NCBI RefSeq assembly: GCF_014212175.1
Contig: NZ_JACJVR010000068.1
Span: 34,522 to 98,521, forward strand
Reading direction: 5' to 3'
DNA: 64,000 bases
From: Cohnella xylanilytica
GTDB lineage: Bacteria > Bacillota > Bacilli > Paenibacillales > Paenibacillaceae
Part shown: positions 36,077 through 45,332 of the stretch, in pieces
Layout: each line of letters opens with the position of its first letter
Position numbering within the stretch: the first letter of the stretch is position 1
Position numbers and translations under genes: made by a program
Notes under the pieces: model-generated
Database searches by the model: none
Seen by the model: only the letters and a program-made list of their open reading frames with translations
Told to the model about the DNA's origin: nothing

Positions 36077-36901
36077 ATGTGGCTGGCTTGGGCTTCGATG
36101 GTATTGATCGGCGTCGTATCGGCTATTTTCGGAAGCATCGTCGGTCTGGGCGGGGGAATCATTATCGTTCCGTCGCTCGTTCTGCTCGGTCCTTCCCTGT
36201 TCGGGGAGACGATCTCCTCGCAGCACGCGGTCGGGACGTCGCTGGCGGTTCTGATCTTCACGGCCCTGTCGGCGACATGGACGTACAAGAAGCAAGGCAA
36301 GGTCGATTGGCGAACCGGCTGGCTGTTCTTCGCGACGAGCGGACCGGCGGCGATGGGGGGAGCCGCGATCACGAATCTGATTCCGCAGGGACCGTTCCAA
36401 CTCGCGTTCGGCGTATTCATGCTGATTATGTTCGGTCTGATGATCGCCCGGGAGAGAATGAAGCCGCTGCAGATCGACTGGAGCATCAAGCGCACGTTCA
36501 CGGACGGCTCGGGTCAGACGTATACATACGGCTACAACGTGACGCTCGCCTTGATCATCGGCGCGGGAGTCGGCATCTCGTCGGGACTGTTCGGCATCGG
36601 CGGAGGCTCTCTGTTCGTCCCCCTCATGGTCTTGCTGTTCCGCTTCCCGCCGCACGTCGCGACCGCGACCTCGATGTTCGTCATTCTGCTGTCGTCGGTG
36701 CTCGGAAGCGGCGTGCATCTGTGGCACGGCAACATCGATTGGTATTTGTTCCTCGCGCTGGCGCCGGGCGCGATCGTCGGGGGACGGGTCGGAGCGGTCA
36801 TCGCCTCGAAGCTGACCGGCAAGCAGCTCATGTGGCTGCTTCGGGTAACCCTGCTGCTGGTGGCGATTTACCTCATCGTTAAAGGCCTGCAGGAGATGTA
36901 A
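36077..36901 (+). CDS. TauE/SafE-family sulfite/organosulfur exporter-like permease
   Basis: A 274-residue membrane protein with about eight hydrophobic segments. The two inverted halves each carry the family glycine motif, GIVGLGGGIIIVPSL-like in the first (SIVGLGGGIIIVPSLVLLG) and SSGLFGIGGGSLFVP in the second. TauE/SafE proteins move sulfite, sulfoacetate or related anions; the direction and substrate are unknown here. The ATG follows AAGGGA by about ten bases. It appears monocistronic. Confidence 0.92.
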   Translation: MWLAWASMVLIGVVSAIFGSIVGLGGGIIIVPSLVLLGPSLFGETISSQHAVGTSLAVLIFTALSATWTYKKQGKVDWRTGWLFFATSGPAAMGGAAITNLIPQGPFQLAFGVFMLIMFGLMIARERMKPLQIDWSIKRTFTDGSGQTYTYGYNVTLALIIGAGVGISSGLFGIGGGSLFVPLMVLLFRFPPHVATATSMFVILLSSVLGSGVHLWHGNIDWYLFLALAPGAIVGGRVGAVIASKLTGKQLMWLLRVTLLLVAIYLIVKGLQEM

Positions 36902-37070
36902 AAGGCGAATCGACGAGGGGATTGGCCGGAACCGTCGAAGCGCTTGCAACGTATGTAATGTAGAGTATGAACGCGATGGCCAAGCCCGAATCCGAGAATC
37001 GCACGAAGCGACAAGAGAACGAAGAGGCAAGCCTAGCGCCCTATTATATAGAAGATTTGAGGGATGATTC

Positions 37071-37907
37071 ATGGAAGAGAACGAGCAGATTATCGGCAGC
37101 AAGAGCTTCACCGCCGTTGCCGTCAACTGCGCGTCCAAGGCGGGGGAATGGATCAAGAGCCGGATCGGACAGTTCGCGGAGCCGGATCTGAAGCATTCGA
37201 TGCACGACCTGGTGACCGAAGTGGACAAAGGCTCCGAGAGGCTCATCCGCAATCTGATCGGCACTCATTTTCCGCATCATTCGTTCCTGGGAGAAGAAGG
37301 CGTCGAGCCCGGACCGGAAGCTTCCGCGAGGGCGCTCGAGAAGGTGAGCGACGCCGAATATTTGTGGATCGTCGACCCGATCGACGGCACGACGAACTAT
37401 GTGCACGACTTCCCGTTCTATTCGGTGTCGATCGCGCTCGCCCGCAAGGGCCAGGTGATCGTCGGCGTCGTCTACGACCCGTCGCGCGACGAATTGTTCG
37501 TCGCCGAGCGGGGCAAGGGAGCGTACGTGCACGGCAAGCGAATGAGCATCTCCGGCGAGAAGGCGCTCCGGCAGAGCCTGGTCGCGACGGGCTTCCCGGC
37601 CGACCACACGGCGGCGCTGCCGGCGAACCTGAAGCAGATCCAGGCTGTCGCCCCGCAAGTCCGCAACGTGCGGGTCGCGGGCTCCGCCGCGCTGCATATG
37701 GCTTATGTGGCGGCGGGACGGTTAAGCGGATTCTGGGAGATCGGGCTTAACGCCTGGGACCTCGCGGCGGGATCGCTGCTCGTGGAGGAAGCGGGCGGCC
37801 GGGTGACCGATCAATCCGGGGAACCGTACCATCTGGGCGTCCGCAACGTGGCGGCGAGCAACGGCTGGATCCACGGCGAGCTGCTGGAGGCTCTGAAGAA
37901 GGCGTAA
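37071..37907 (+). CDS. Inositol monophosphatase family protein
   Basis: Mg-dependent phosphatase of 278 residues. Metal-binding motifs are in order: FLGEEG (Glu of the first site), WIVDPIDGTTNYVHDFPF (the D-P-I-D-G-T core) and NAWDLAAGSLLVEEAGG near the C-terminus. Length and motif order fit SuhB-type enzymes that hydrolyse inositol-1-phosphate and related sugar phosphates. Start ATG behind GAGGGATGA. A cre-like sequence with one mismatch lies 120 bp upstream, on the minus strand. No inositol pathway is adjacent. Confidence 0.93.
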   Translation: MEENEQIIGSKSFTAVAVNCASKAGEWIKSRIGQFAEPDLKHSMHDLVTEVDKGSERLIRNLIGTHFPHHSFLGEEGVEPGPEASARALEKVSDAEYLWIVDPIDGTTNYVHDFPFYSVSIALARKGQVIVGVVYDPSRDELFVAERGKGAYVHGKRMSISGEKALRQSLVATGFPADHTAALPANLKQIQAVAPQVRNVRVAGSAALHMAYVAAGRLSGFWEIGLNAWDLAAGSLLVEEAGGRVTDQSGEPYHLGVRNVAASNGWIHGELLEALKKA

Positions 37908-37968
37908 CGCTTCTTCGCATGCTCGGCCGGACGGCAGGCCATCCTATGAAGAATAAGGGAGGCGGCAG

Positions 37969-38313
37969 ATGATGATGGCAGACGAGCGGAAGAAGAACGA
38001 AGCGCTCGAGCTCGAGACGGAAGAAGGCGCCGCGGCGCCGGGGGGCCGCGGGGCGGCTGAGACTTCGGCCGACGAAGGGCCCTTCGCCCACTCGTCGGCG
38101 GCGGAAGCCGAGCTGGCCCGGCATCTGGAAGGGCCGATCGAGACGGGCGATCCGCGGGAGGAAGCGGTCGCGCGCTTGTCGCCCCGCTGGGAGATCCGCG
38201 TGCAGGCGGAGTTCGACCCGGTCGCGGAGGAGACGGCCTTGTACCGGAAGATGGCCAAGGAAGCGGACGGCCGTTATGACGGCGACGCTAGAGAATCGAG
38301 AAGAAGATCGTGA
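37969..38313 (+). CDS. Small acidic hypothetical protein
   Basis: A 114-residue, highly charged, probably disordered protein (Glu/Ala-rich: EALELETEEGAAAPGG, then AEAELARHLEGPIETGD). The middle-to-end part (WEIRVQAEFDPVAEETALYRKMAKEADGRY) could be a helix. GGGAGG lies six bases before the first of three consecutive ATG codons. It follows the phosphatase gene by 61 bases and ends at a strong terminator, so they may share a transcript. No function can be proposed. Confidence 0.6.
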   Translation: MMMADERKKNEALELETEEGAAAPGGRGAAETSADEGPFAHSSAAEAELARHLEGPIETGDPREEAVARLSPRWEIRVQAEFDPVAEETALYRKMAKEADGRYDGDARESRRRS

Positions 38314-38318
38314 TGAGG

Positions 38319-38355
38319 GCGGAATTCCCCGCGGAGCGGGGGATTCCGCTTTTTT
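38319..38355 (+). terminator. Rho-independent terminator
   Basis: GCGGAATTCCCCGC pairs with GCGGGGGATTCCGC around a GGA loop, followed by six T. Confidence 0.93.
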
Positions 38356-38483
38356 GCATGCGCGTTAATCCGCCGCGGCTGCTCGCGAGCGGCTAACGGA
38401 ACCGGCTGCCCTTATTTCGCTCCGTATGCCCCTTCTTCCGGCGACCCGATTGCAAAAACTGCCGAAATGTTAACATTTTGCCG

Positions 38484-38512
38484 CTGACGCCTTCCCGGGC
38501 TTGCCTTACAAT
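38484..38512 (+). promoter_or_regulatory. Promoter of the two-component operon
   Basis: CTGACG (38484-38489), 17-bp spacer, TACAAT (38507-38512), about 100 bp before the kinase gene. Confidence 0.5.
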
Positions 38513-38612
38513 GTAGCTTGCGGACGTACGAGGCTCGAGGTTGTTCTCCTCCGGAGGACGGCCTGTTCCCGCGTTCCCGCGCCATCGGACAGACGTTAAA
38601 GGGGATACGCGC

Positions 38613-40367
38613 ATGCCCAGAATCAACTTGTTCCGCAAAATCGTCCTCGTCCTGGCCGCCATGCTCGTGCTGATCGCCGGCCTCTACTCCTATTCCAACC
38701 GGACGAGTACGGACGTTCTTCGCGAAGAGCTGAACCGTTCGAACACGAGCAAGCTCGACTTTTTCCAATCCCAACTGAACGCCAACATCGATTCGATCTC
38801 GCTGTGGCCCAACCTTCTTATTCACGATCCCGACATCTCCGAGCTGAAGGACGCCGAGCCGATCGCCGGTCCCTATCTGGACCTGGAGCAGATCGAGCTC
38901 GTGAAGCGCATCCAGCAGAAGCTCAGCACCCAGGAGAGTTCGATCAATTGGAAAAGCTCCCTCTACATCTATTCCCCGAAGCTGAACCGGATGATAAGCG
39001 ATACCGACGCCGTCACGTACGACGACGGGGAGCTGAAGAGCCGCATGAAGCAGGGCTGGCAGGTGATGCCGATTCCTTCCGAGGGGGAAGGCTCGTTCCA
39101 GTTCTCGCTGCTCACGGTCGCCCCCTTCAAGTCGTTCCATAACCCCGCCGACGCCAGCCTCATCATCGAGGTTCGCTTCCGCAGCCAGAATCTCGTGTCG
39201 ATGCTCGACGACTTCAAGAGCGACAGCCGGCGCGACCCGTTCCTGTACAAGCAAGGGGTCGGCATGATCTTCAACAGCTCGGCCGACCGCAGCGTGGCCA
39301 AGGAGCTGGCCGACAAGCTGGAGCGGCAGAAGCTGATGGACGCCAGCAACCAGACGATCTCTCTTCACGGGGAGAAGTATCTGGTCAACACGAAGTGGTC
39401 GCCGACGACCGAGTGGTACCTGATCGACTACATCCCGTATTCCGACGTCGTCGGGCCGATCGAGAAGTCCAACAAGCTTTTCTACCTGTCGATCGGTTCT
39501 CTGCTCATCATGGGCTGCGTCCTCGCCTATCTGCTGTACGCCCAGGTTCAGGTGCCGATGAAGCGGCTCGTTCACAGCTTCCAGCGGCTCAAGCAGGAGG
39601 ATTATTCGGTTAGGCTCGTGCCCAAGGGGCGCGACGAGTTCAGCTTCGTCTTCATGCGCTTCAATTCGATGGTGGAGCAGATTCAGGAGCTGTTCGACAA
39701 GGTGTATCTGGAGAAAATCCACGTGCGCGAAGCCCGGCTGAAGCAGCTTCAGTCGCAGATCAACCCGCACTTCTTCTACAACTGCTTCTCCTTCATCTCC
39801 AGCATGGCGAAGCTGGGCAATAACCGGGCCATCGTCGACATGAGCCAGAACCTGTCCAGCTATTACCGCTACACGACCCGGCAGGAGCGCGACTTCGTGA
39901 AGCTGTCGGAGGAGCTCGACTTCGTCACGAGCTACCTGGAGATTCAGCGCCTGCGCATGAACCGGCTGAACTTCGAGGTCGAGCTGCCTTCGTGGCTGCG
40001 CCACCTGGAGATTCCGCCGCTGCTCATCCAGCCGCTCGTCGAGAACGCCGTGCAGCACGGCATCGAGGAGAAAGCCGGCGAAGCGAGGATCCGTCTCGCC
40101 GTGTCCGGAGAAGGCGGGCGGGTGCGCATCGTCGTGGAGGACAACGGCAAGGGAATGGAGGAGACGGAGCTGCGGAAGCTGGAGAGGAAGCTGGCCGGCC
40201 CGATGGACGAAGAGATGGGCTGCGGCCTGTGGAACGTCCATCAGCGGTTGCTGCTGAGGTACGGAGAAGATTCGAGGCTGTCGATCGCGCGCTCCGAACA
40301 AGGAGGGCTGCGGGTCGAGCTGGAATGGCGGATGAGCCCGGCGGGCGGTAAGGAGGTCGGAGCATGA
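38613..40367 (+). CDS. YesM-type sensor histidine kinase
   Basis: Membrane kinase of 584 residues. Helix 1 (about 9-27), a large extracellular sensor with Cache-like text (about 30-285), helix 2 (about 287-310), HAMP (about 311-365), His_kinase domain with the phospho-acceptor His at residue 386 in QINPHFFYN, and an ATPase domain with the N box QPLVENAVQHGI and G box DNGKGM then GCGLWNVHQRL. This LytS/YesM class regulates carbohydrate use in Paenibacillaceae. The ATG at 38613 has AAAGGGGA upstream. Its stop overlaps the start of the response regulator (ATGA), so they are translationally coupled. The adjacent galactan genes suggest it senses galactan oligosaccharide, possibly with the lipoprotein downstream. 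Confidence 0.94.
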   Translation: MPRINLFRKIVLVLAAMLVLIAGLYSYSNRTSTDVLREELNRSNTSKLDFFQSQLNANIDSISLWPNLLIHDPDISELKDAEPIAGPYLDLEQIELVKRIQQKLSTQESSINWKSSLYIYSPKLNRMISDTDAVTYDDGELKSRMKQGWQVMPIPSEGEGSFQFSLLTVAPFKSFHNPADASLIIEVRFRSQNLVSMLDDFKSDSRRDPFLYKQGVGMIFNSSADRSVAKELADKLERQKLMDASNQTISLHGEKYLVNTKWSPTTEWYLIDYIPYSDVVGPIEKSNKLFYLSIGSLLIMGCVLAYLLYAQVQVPMKRLVHSFQRLKQEDYSVRLVPKGRDEFSFVFMRFNSMVEQIQELFDKVYLEKIHVREARLKQLQSQINPHFFYNCFSFISSMAKLGNNRAIVDMSQNLSSYYRYTTRQERDFVKLSEELDFVTSYLEIQRLRMNRLNFEVELPSWLRHLEIPPLLIQPLVENAVQHGIEEKAGEARIRLAVSGEGGRVRIVVEDNGKGMEETELRKLERKLAGPMDEEMGCGLWNVHQRLLLRYGEDSRLSIARSEQGGLRVELEWRMSPAGGKEVGA

Positions 40368-41989
40368 TCGAGATATTGCTCGTGGACGACGAGTCGTACG
40401 TGACGGAGAGCTTGAAAATCACGATTCCGTGGGACAGCCTGGGCGTCCGGTCCGTCTATACCGCTTCGTCGGCCGCCGAGGCGCTGACGATCCTGGAGGC
40501 GCAGCCGATCGACATCCTCGTTACGGATATCCGGATGCCGGAGATGGACGGGCTGGAGCTCGTCCGCCTGGTCGCCGAGCGCTGGCCGAACGTGCGCAGG
40601 CTGCTGCTGACGGGGCACTCGGACTTCGAGTACGCCAAGAAGGCGATCCAGCTTCAAGTGGCCGGCTATATTCTGAAGCCCGTGGACGACGACGAATTCA
40701 TGAGATGCGTCCTGGGCGAGATCGAGTCGCTGAAGGACGAATGGGAAGAGACGGAGAGGTACCATAAGCTTCTGTACGACATGAAGTCGGACCGGAGGCG
40801 TCTCGCCGAGGATGTGATGAGCGATCTGCTGCTCGGAAGGCAGCTGTCCGAGAGAGCCGTGGCCGACAAGCTGCGGAAGTACGAGATTCCGCTGCGGCCG
40901 CAGGCCCCCTCGTTCCTCATGCTCGTTCAGCTCGGCAGCCATTTCGCCGATTACGATCCGGAGTCGCTCTCCCTCATGGAATACGCCGTCGGCAATATCG
41001 CCGAGGAGGTGCTCGGCCCGGCTTACCTCGTCTGGCACGGCAAGGCTCCGCACGATTGCCTCGCTCTCGTGGCGACGACGAATCCGGAAGGCCCGGGCGG
41101 CGGCGCCGTGCGTCCGCTTCGGGAAGAGACCGGGCGGCTCGCCCGGGAGGTGGGGAAGCAGGTCCGTTCCTATCTGAAAGGCGATATCTCGATCGTCATC
41201 AGTCCTTGGTTCGTGTTCCCGGAGGGGATGTCCGAGGCTTACCGCAACGCGCTCGGGACGCTGTTCCGGCATGGCGGAGCGAGCGATTCCGTCATTCTGT
41301 TCCAGGAGGACTACCCGGACGCGCCGGGTTCCGTCCGCTCGCTGGAGACTCTGTACAAGCCGCCGACCCTCATCCATCTGCTGGAATCGAAGCAGTGGAC
41401 GGCGGCCGAGGCGAAGATCGCGGAGGTGTTCGGGTATTTGGAGACGGAGAAGGCGGCCGTCACGCGGGAGCATCTTTTCGAAGTGTATCTGTGGATCGCG
41501 AACGCCTGCCTGTACGCCGCTCACCGGCACGGAGTGCTCGTTCACCAGATCGACGCGGCGGGAGCCGACCTGTTCATCGACCGGAGCATGGTTCAATCGC
41601 CGGAGAGGCTGCGCCGCTGGGCGTCGGAGCTGTTCGGGAAGCTGAAGGAGGAGCTGTCCGACACCGACGTGTACGCGAGGGGCCATCTCATCAAGCAGGT
41701 GCAGGAGCTGGTCACGCGGGACATCGGGCTCGACATCTCGGTGAAGACGATCGCGGAGAAGGTCTACCTGCACCCCGTCTACCTGTCGAAGATCTACAAG
41801 AGCGAGACGGGCGAGAGCCTCGGCGATTATATGATCCGCATCCGCATGGAGAGGGCGCTCTACCTGCTCAAGCATACGAACAAGAAGATTTACGAGATTA
41901 CGGCCGAGCTCGGCTACCAGAATCCGCAATATTTCAGCAAGATGTTCAAAAAGCATTACGGCATGACGCCGCACGAGTACCGCGACTGA
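40364..41989 (+). CDS. YesN-type AraC-family response regulator
   Basis: A 541-residue response regulator: REC domain at the N-terminus with the phospho-acceptor Asp55 (LVTDIRMPEMDG) and acid pair VDDE, a long middle region (about 130-430) of the kind found in YesN proteins, and a C-terminal AraC double HTH (about 435-541; HPVYLSKIYKSETGESLGDYM and ITAELGYQNPQYFSKMFKKHYGMTPHEYRD). It overlaps the kinase gene by four bases. It presumably activates the lipoprotein, permease and GH53 genes downstream, whose promoters have good -10 but poor -35 elements, as expected for activator dependence. Confidence 0.95.
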   Translation: MIEILLVDDESYVTESLKITIPWDSLGVRSVYTASSAAEALTILEAQPIDILVTDIRMPEMDGLELVRLVAERWPNVRRLLLTGHSDFEYAKKAIQLQVAGYILKPVDDDEFMRCVLGEIESLKDEWEETERYHKLLYDMKSDRRRLAEDVMSDLLLGRQLSERAVADKLRKYEIPLRPQAPSFLMLVQLGSHFADYDPESLSLMEYAVGNIAEEVLGPAYLVWHGKAPHDCLALVATTNPEGPGGGAVRPLREETGRLAREVGKQVRSYLKGDISIVISPWFVFPEGMSEAYRNALGTLFRHGGASDSVILFQEDYPDAPGSVRSLETLYKPPTLIHLLESKQWTAAEAKIAEVFGYLETEKAAVTREHLFEVYLWIANACLYAAHRHGVLVHQIDAAGADLFIDRSMVQSPERLRRWASELFGKLKEELSDTDVYARGHLIKQVQELVTRDIGLDISVKTIAEKVYLHPVYLSKIYKSETGESLGDYMIRIRMERALYLLKHTNKKIYEITAELGYQNPQYFSKMFKKHYGMTPHEYRD

Positions 41990-42104
41990 GGGGGCGCGCG
42001 GTCGCGTTCGGGCCGCTCCGGCCTGTCGCTTCCGAGACGAGGAGCCCGAATGCCGCGTCGCTCCCCGCGACAATGGTTGGCAAAGGTGCAGAAATCTTCG
42101 ATTA

Positions 42105-42139
42105 ATGACATAGGTCGGCGCGCGGGTCTTCCCTATAAT
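42105..42139 (+). promoter_or_regulatory. Promoter of the galactan lipoprotein gene
   Basis: Perfect -10 TATAAT (42134-42139) without a good -35 at normal distance; ATGACA at 42105-42110 is 23 bp upstream. It lies 38 bp before the start codon. The layout suggests an activator-dependent promoter. Confidence 0.5.
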
Positions 42140-42176
42140 TAGCCTTAGCAAGCATCCAAGCCATAGGGGGAACAGT

Positions 42177-43910
42177 ATGAAAGCGATGACCAGAAAAAGC
42201 GCGCTCGCAGCCGCCGCCTTGATGTTGGCCGCGACCGGCCTCTCGGCGTGTTCCGGCTCGAACGGCAATAACGACGGGAACGGGAACGCCGCCAGCCCCT
42301 CCGCCGGGACGAGTCCGTCGGCTTCGGCGTCCGCGTCGTCTTCGCCGGCCAGCGCCTACAAGGACAAATACGATCCGCCCGTCACCATCTCGACCGTCTG
42401 GGGCGTCGACCCGGCGCTGAAGTTCAAGAACGGCGAGTCGATCGAGAACAACGTCGCGACGAAGTGGGCGCTCGACACGCTCGGCATCAAGATCGAGTCG
42501 CTCTGGTCGGTCACGGACTCGAACAACGCCTTCGTCACGAAGATGCGGCTGGCGATGTCGTCGAGCCAGAAGCTTCCCGACGTCGTCACGATCGGAACCG
42601 GCGGCGATTACGACCAGCTCGCGCAGGATCTGATCGACACCGGCAAGTTCCGCGAGGTCGGCACGCTGTTCGACCAATACGCGAACGACAAGTGGAAGGC
42701 GGCCATGGAACTCGACCCGAACGTCTGGAACCCGTACATCCGCGACGGGAAGAAGATGGGCATCCCGGTTCTCGATTACGCTTACAATCACGACTACCTG
42801 CTCTGGATCCGCCAGGACTGGCTGGATAAGCTGGGACTGCAAGCGCCCAAGACGCTGGACGACCTCGAGAAGGTCATGGACGCGTTCAAGAACAAGAACC
42901 CGGACGGCCTGAAGCCGGACAAAGTCATTCCTCTGTCCATCGGCTTCAAGACGACGATGAACACGTGGATGGGCGATCCGTCCTGGGTGTTCGGGGCGTA
43001 CGGCACGATCCCGGACCAATGGAACGTGGCAGCGGACGGAAGCCTCGAATGGGGCTCGATCAACCCGGCTTCGAAGCAGGCTCTGCAGAAGCTGAAGGAA
43101 TGGCGCGACAAGGGCTACATTCCGACCGAAGCGGCGCTGTGGGACGAGAACAAGACGTCCGAGCCCGCGATCGCCGGCACGGCGGGCATCATCCCCGGCC
43201 CTTACTGGATGAGCGGCTGGCCGCTCCAGGATACCGCCAAGAACGTTCCGGGCGCGGTATGGAAGCCGTACGCGATCCCGACCGGACCGGACGGCAAGGC
43301 CGGACGCCACGGCACGAACTTCACGAGCGGCGTCACGCTGATCAACAAGGACATGGAGCATCCGGAAGCGCTGTTCACGTACCAGAACTACCTGTTCGAC
43401 AACCTGGCCGACCCGCAGCCGGGCAGCCAATGGGACATCGGCGTGTTCAAGGGCTACGACTACGACCTCGACGCCAGCGGCAACCCGCTGTACCTGGATA
43501 AGATTCCGGGCGGCGAAGTCAACATCAACCGCTACTGGCTCGTCAAGGACGGCGCGCGCATTCCGGACGCCCAGATGAAGGCTCTCCAGAAGCTGGCGAG
43601 CGGCGCCGAGCCGACGACCCGTCTGGAGAAGGAAGTCAAGAACAACTACGGGGCGGAGACCCCGGCGGCGGCCCAGGTGCTGCTGTCCCAGCCGGACATC
43701 TCCTTCAAGGACATGTACACCGGACCGGCGACGCCGACGATGACGTCCAAGCAGGACTACCTGCGGAAGATCGAGCTGCAGACGTTCAACGAGATCATCT
43801 ACGGCAAGAAGGACATCTCGGCGTTCGACAAGTTCGTCTCCGACTGGAAGTCCGCGGGCGGAGACAAGATGACGCAAGAAGTGAACGAATGGTACAAAAG
43901 CATGAAGTAA
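42177..43910 (+). CDS. Oligosaccharide ABC transporter lipoprotein (LplA type)
   Basis: A 577-residue substrate-binding lipoprotein of the large CUT1/LplA class. The lipobox LSAC places the lipidated Cys at residue 25, followed by an Asn/Gly then Ser/Pro/Ala tether (30-60) and the binding domain (TISTVWGVDPALKFKNGE onward). The large class binds oligosaccharides or polysaccharide fragments. It lies between the two-component genes and the permease/GH53 genes, so galacto-oligosaccharides are the likely ligand. A double hairpin closes the transcript straight after the stop codon, which should make this protein more abundant than the permeases. Confidence 0.94.
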   Translation: MKAMTRKSALAAAALMLAATGLSACSGSNGNNDGNGNAASPSAGTSPSASASASSSPASAYKDKYDPPVTISTVWGVDPALKFKNGESIENNVATKWALDTLGIKIESLWSVTDSNNAFVTKMRLAMSSSQKLPDVVTIGTGGDYDQLAQDLIDTGKFREVGTLFDQYANDKWKAAMELDPNVWNPYIRDGKKMGIPVLDYAYNHDYLLWIRQDWLDKLGLQAPKTLDDLEKVMDAFKNKNPDGLKPDKVIPLSIGFKTTMNTWMGDPSWVFGAYGTIPDQWNVAADGSLEWGSINPASKQALQKLKEWRDKGYIPTEAALWDENKTSEPAIAGTAGIIPGPYWMSGWPLQDTAKNVPGAVWKPYAIPTGPDGKAGRHGTNFTSGVTLINKDMEHPEALFTYQNYLFDNLADPQPGSQWDIGVFKGYDYDLDASGNPLYLDKIPGGEVNINRYWLVKDGARIPDAQMKALQKLASGAEPTTRLEKEVKNNYGAETPAAAQVLLSQPDISFKDMYTGPATPTMTSKQDYLRKIELQTFNEIIYGKKDISAFDKFVSDWKSAGGDKMTQEVNEWYKSMK

Positions 43911-43962
43911 CCGCGAGCGGTTACTTCAGGAGGGGCAGCCAGAAATAGCGGCTGCCCTTTTT
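43904..43962 (+). terminator. Double-hairpin terminator after the lipoprotein gene
   Basis: A perfect 11-bp stem with a 2-base loop overlaps the stop codon (GAAGTAACCGC at 43904-43914 with its complement at 43917-43927). Then GGGCAGCC (43933-43940) pairs with GGCTGCCC (43950-43957), followed by TTTTT. Confidence 0.9.
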
Positions 43963-44054
43963 CTCGCATGTCCGCATCTACACTCCGTCCCGACCCATCC
44001 CACCCCATCCAAGCCCCACGGTTACGCCCCCGCCGACAGTTATCGGAAGAACGA

Positions 44055-44245
44055 TGAAGAGAGTAACTAGGCTACGCACATTCCCGGCAATGGATGAATG
44101 AACGACCAAGAGAGTAACCGGATGACTCACATTCCCGAGAATCACCGGAAAAATGGAAAAGAGAGTAACTGGATGACTCACATTTTCGGGAATCACCGGA
44201 AGAATGGCAAAGAGAGTAACTGGATTACCTACATTCCCGGGACTG
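44055..44245. repeat. Tandem array, four units of about 51 bp (GAGAGTAAC family)
   Basis: GAGAGTAAC starts at 44059, 44109, 44161 and 44211 (spacing 50-52 bp). Each is followed by a partly complementary GATGACT or GATTACC and by ACATTCCCGG or ACATTTTCGGG. The unit is related to the array at 24.94-25.19 kb, but the filler differs. It lies between the lipoprotein terminator and the permease promoter; the rest of 43963-44380 shows nothing else. Confidence 0.85.
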
Positions 44246-44385
44246 GGGCGGAGTTGTTGACTGAAAGGCAGCAACGAGAGGCGAGCAGGCGAGGCTACGG
44301 GGACGCACCGTTCGCCCGCCCGGCAAAGTAGTTGCGATAATGCCATCAATGTTGCTTTAGCTCGCTACTTCGCCGCGGAGAGCGT

Positions 44386-44394
44386 TGCTATAAT
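44386..44394 (+). promoter_or_regulatory. Extended -10 promoter of the permease-GH53 genes
   Basis: TGC directly before a perfect TATAAT (44389-44394), with no recognisable -35. It is 29 bp before the permease start. Confidence 0.55.
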
Positions 44395-44423
44395 CTCCCT
44401 ATATCGAACAAGGAGGCTGCAAG

Positions 44424-45320
44424 ATGCGCTATCTCAGACGAACCTGGCCTTTCCACCTGATGCTTCTTCCGGCGCTCGCGCTGCTGATCGTCTTCAACTA
44501 CGTCCCGATGGGCGGCATCGTCATGGCTTTCCAGGACTACAAGCCGTGGCTGCATATAAGCGGCTCCGAATGGATCGGCCTCGACAACTTCCGCGCGCTG
44601 TTCGAGCGGGAGGACAGCCTGCAGGTGATCTGGAACACGCTCGTCATCTCGGTGTTCAAAATCGTGTTCAACCTGCTGACGCCCTTCGTCTTCGCGATTC
44701 TGCTGAACGAGGTGCGCGTGCGGTTCCTCGGGCGGACGATCCAGACGCTCGTCTACTTGCCCCACTTCCTGTCGTGGGTCATCCTCGGCGGCATTCTCGT
44801 CGAATTCCTCTCCTCGGACGGAGGCTTCGTCAACCGGGTGCTGCACGAACTGTTCGGCATCCCGCCGATCTTCTTCCTCGGCGAAGGCGACTGGTTCCGG
44901 TTCACGGTCATCGTCTCCGAGGTATGGAAAGAGTTCGGCTACGGGACGATCGTGTTCCTGGCCGCTCTCGCGAACATTAACCCGTCGCTCTACGAAGCCG
45001 CGGAGATGGACGGGGCGAGCCGCTGGAAGCAGACGCTGCACATCACGGTTCCTTCCCTCATCCCGATGGCTATCGTCGTCGGCACGCTGTCGCTCGGCAA
45101 CATTCTGAACGCCGGCTTCGACCAGATTTTCAACCTGTACAATTCGCTGGTCATGGACAAGGGCGACATCATCGACACGTTCGTCTACCGCACCGCGATC
45201 AACGACGGGCAATTCGGCTTCGCCACGGCCGTCGGGCTGTTCAAGTCGGTCATCAGCATGATTCTGATCGTCATCTCTTACCGGCTGGCTTACAAGCTGG
45301 CGAATTACCGGGTGTTCTAA
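44424..45320 (+). CDS. Oligosaccharide ABC transporter permease (LplB type)
   Basis: A 298-residue CUT1 permease of the LplB/YtrF-like subgroup, with six membrane segments and the EAA loop EAAEMDGASRWKQTLHITVPS (about 190-210). The start follows AAGGAGG. It pairs with the next gene (12 bases apart) and with the lipoprotein at 42.2 kb, from which it is separated by a terminator, a repeat array and its own promoter. The ATPase is not encoded here. Confidence 0.94.
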   Translation: MRYLRRTWPFHLMLLPALALLIVFNYVPMGGIVMAFQDYKPWLHISGSEWIGLDNFRALFEREDSLQVIWNTLVISVFKIVFNLLTPFVFAILLNEVRVRFLGRTIQTLVYLPHFLSWVILGGILVEFLSSDGGFVNRVLHELFGIPPIFFLGEGDWFRFTVIVSEVWKEFGYGTIVFLAALANINPSLYEAAEMDGASRWKQTLHITVPSLIPMAIVVGTLSLGNILNAGFDQIFNLYNSLVMDKGDIIDTFVYRTAINDGQFGFATAVGLFKSVISMILIVISYRLAYKLANYRVF

Positions 45321-45332
45321 GGAGGGACCGCG

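Noticed and set aside
36935..36949. cre site upstream of the inositol-phosphatase-like gene (minus strand)
   Set aside because: It matches the degenerate consensus except for the required C near the end; too weak to list as a feature.
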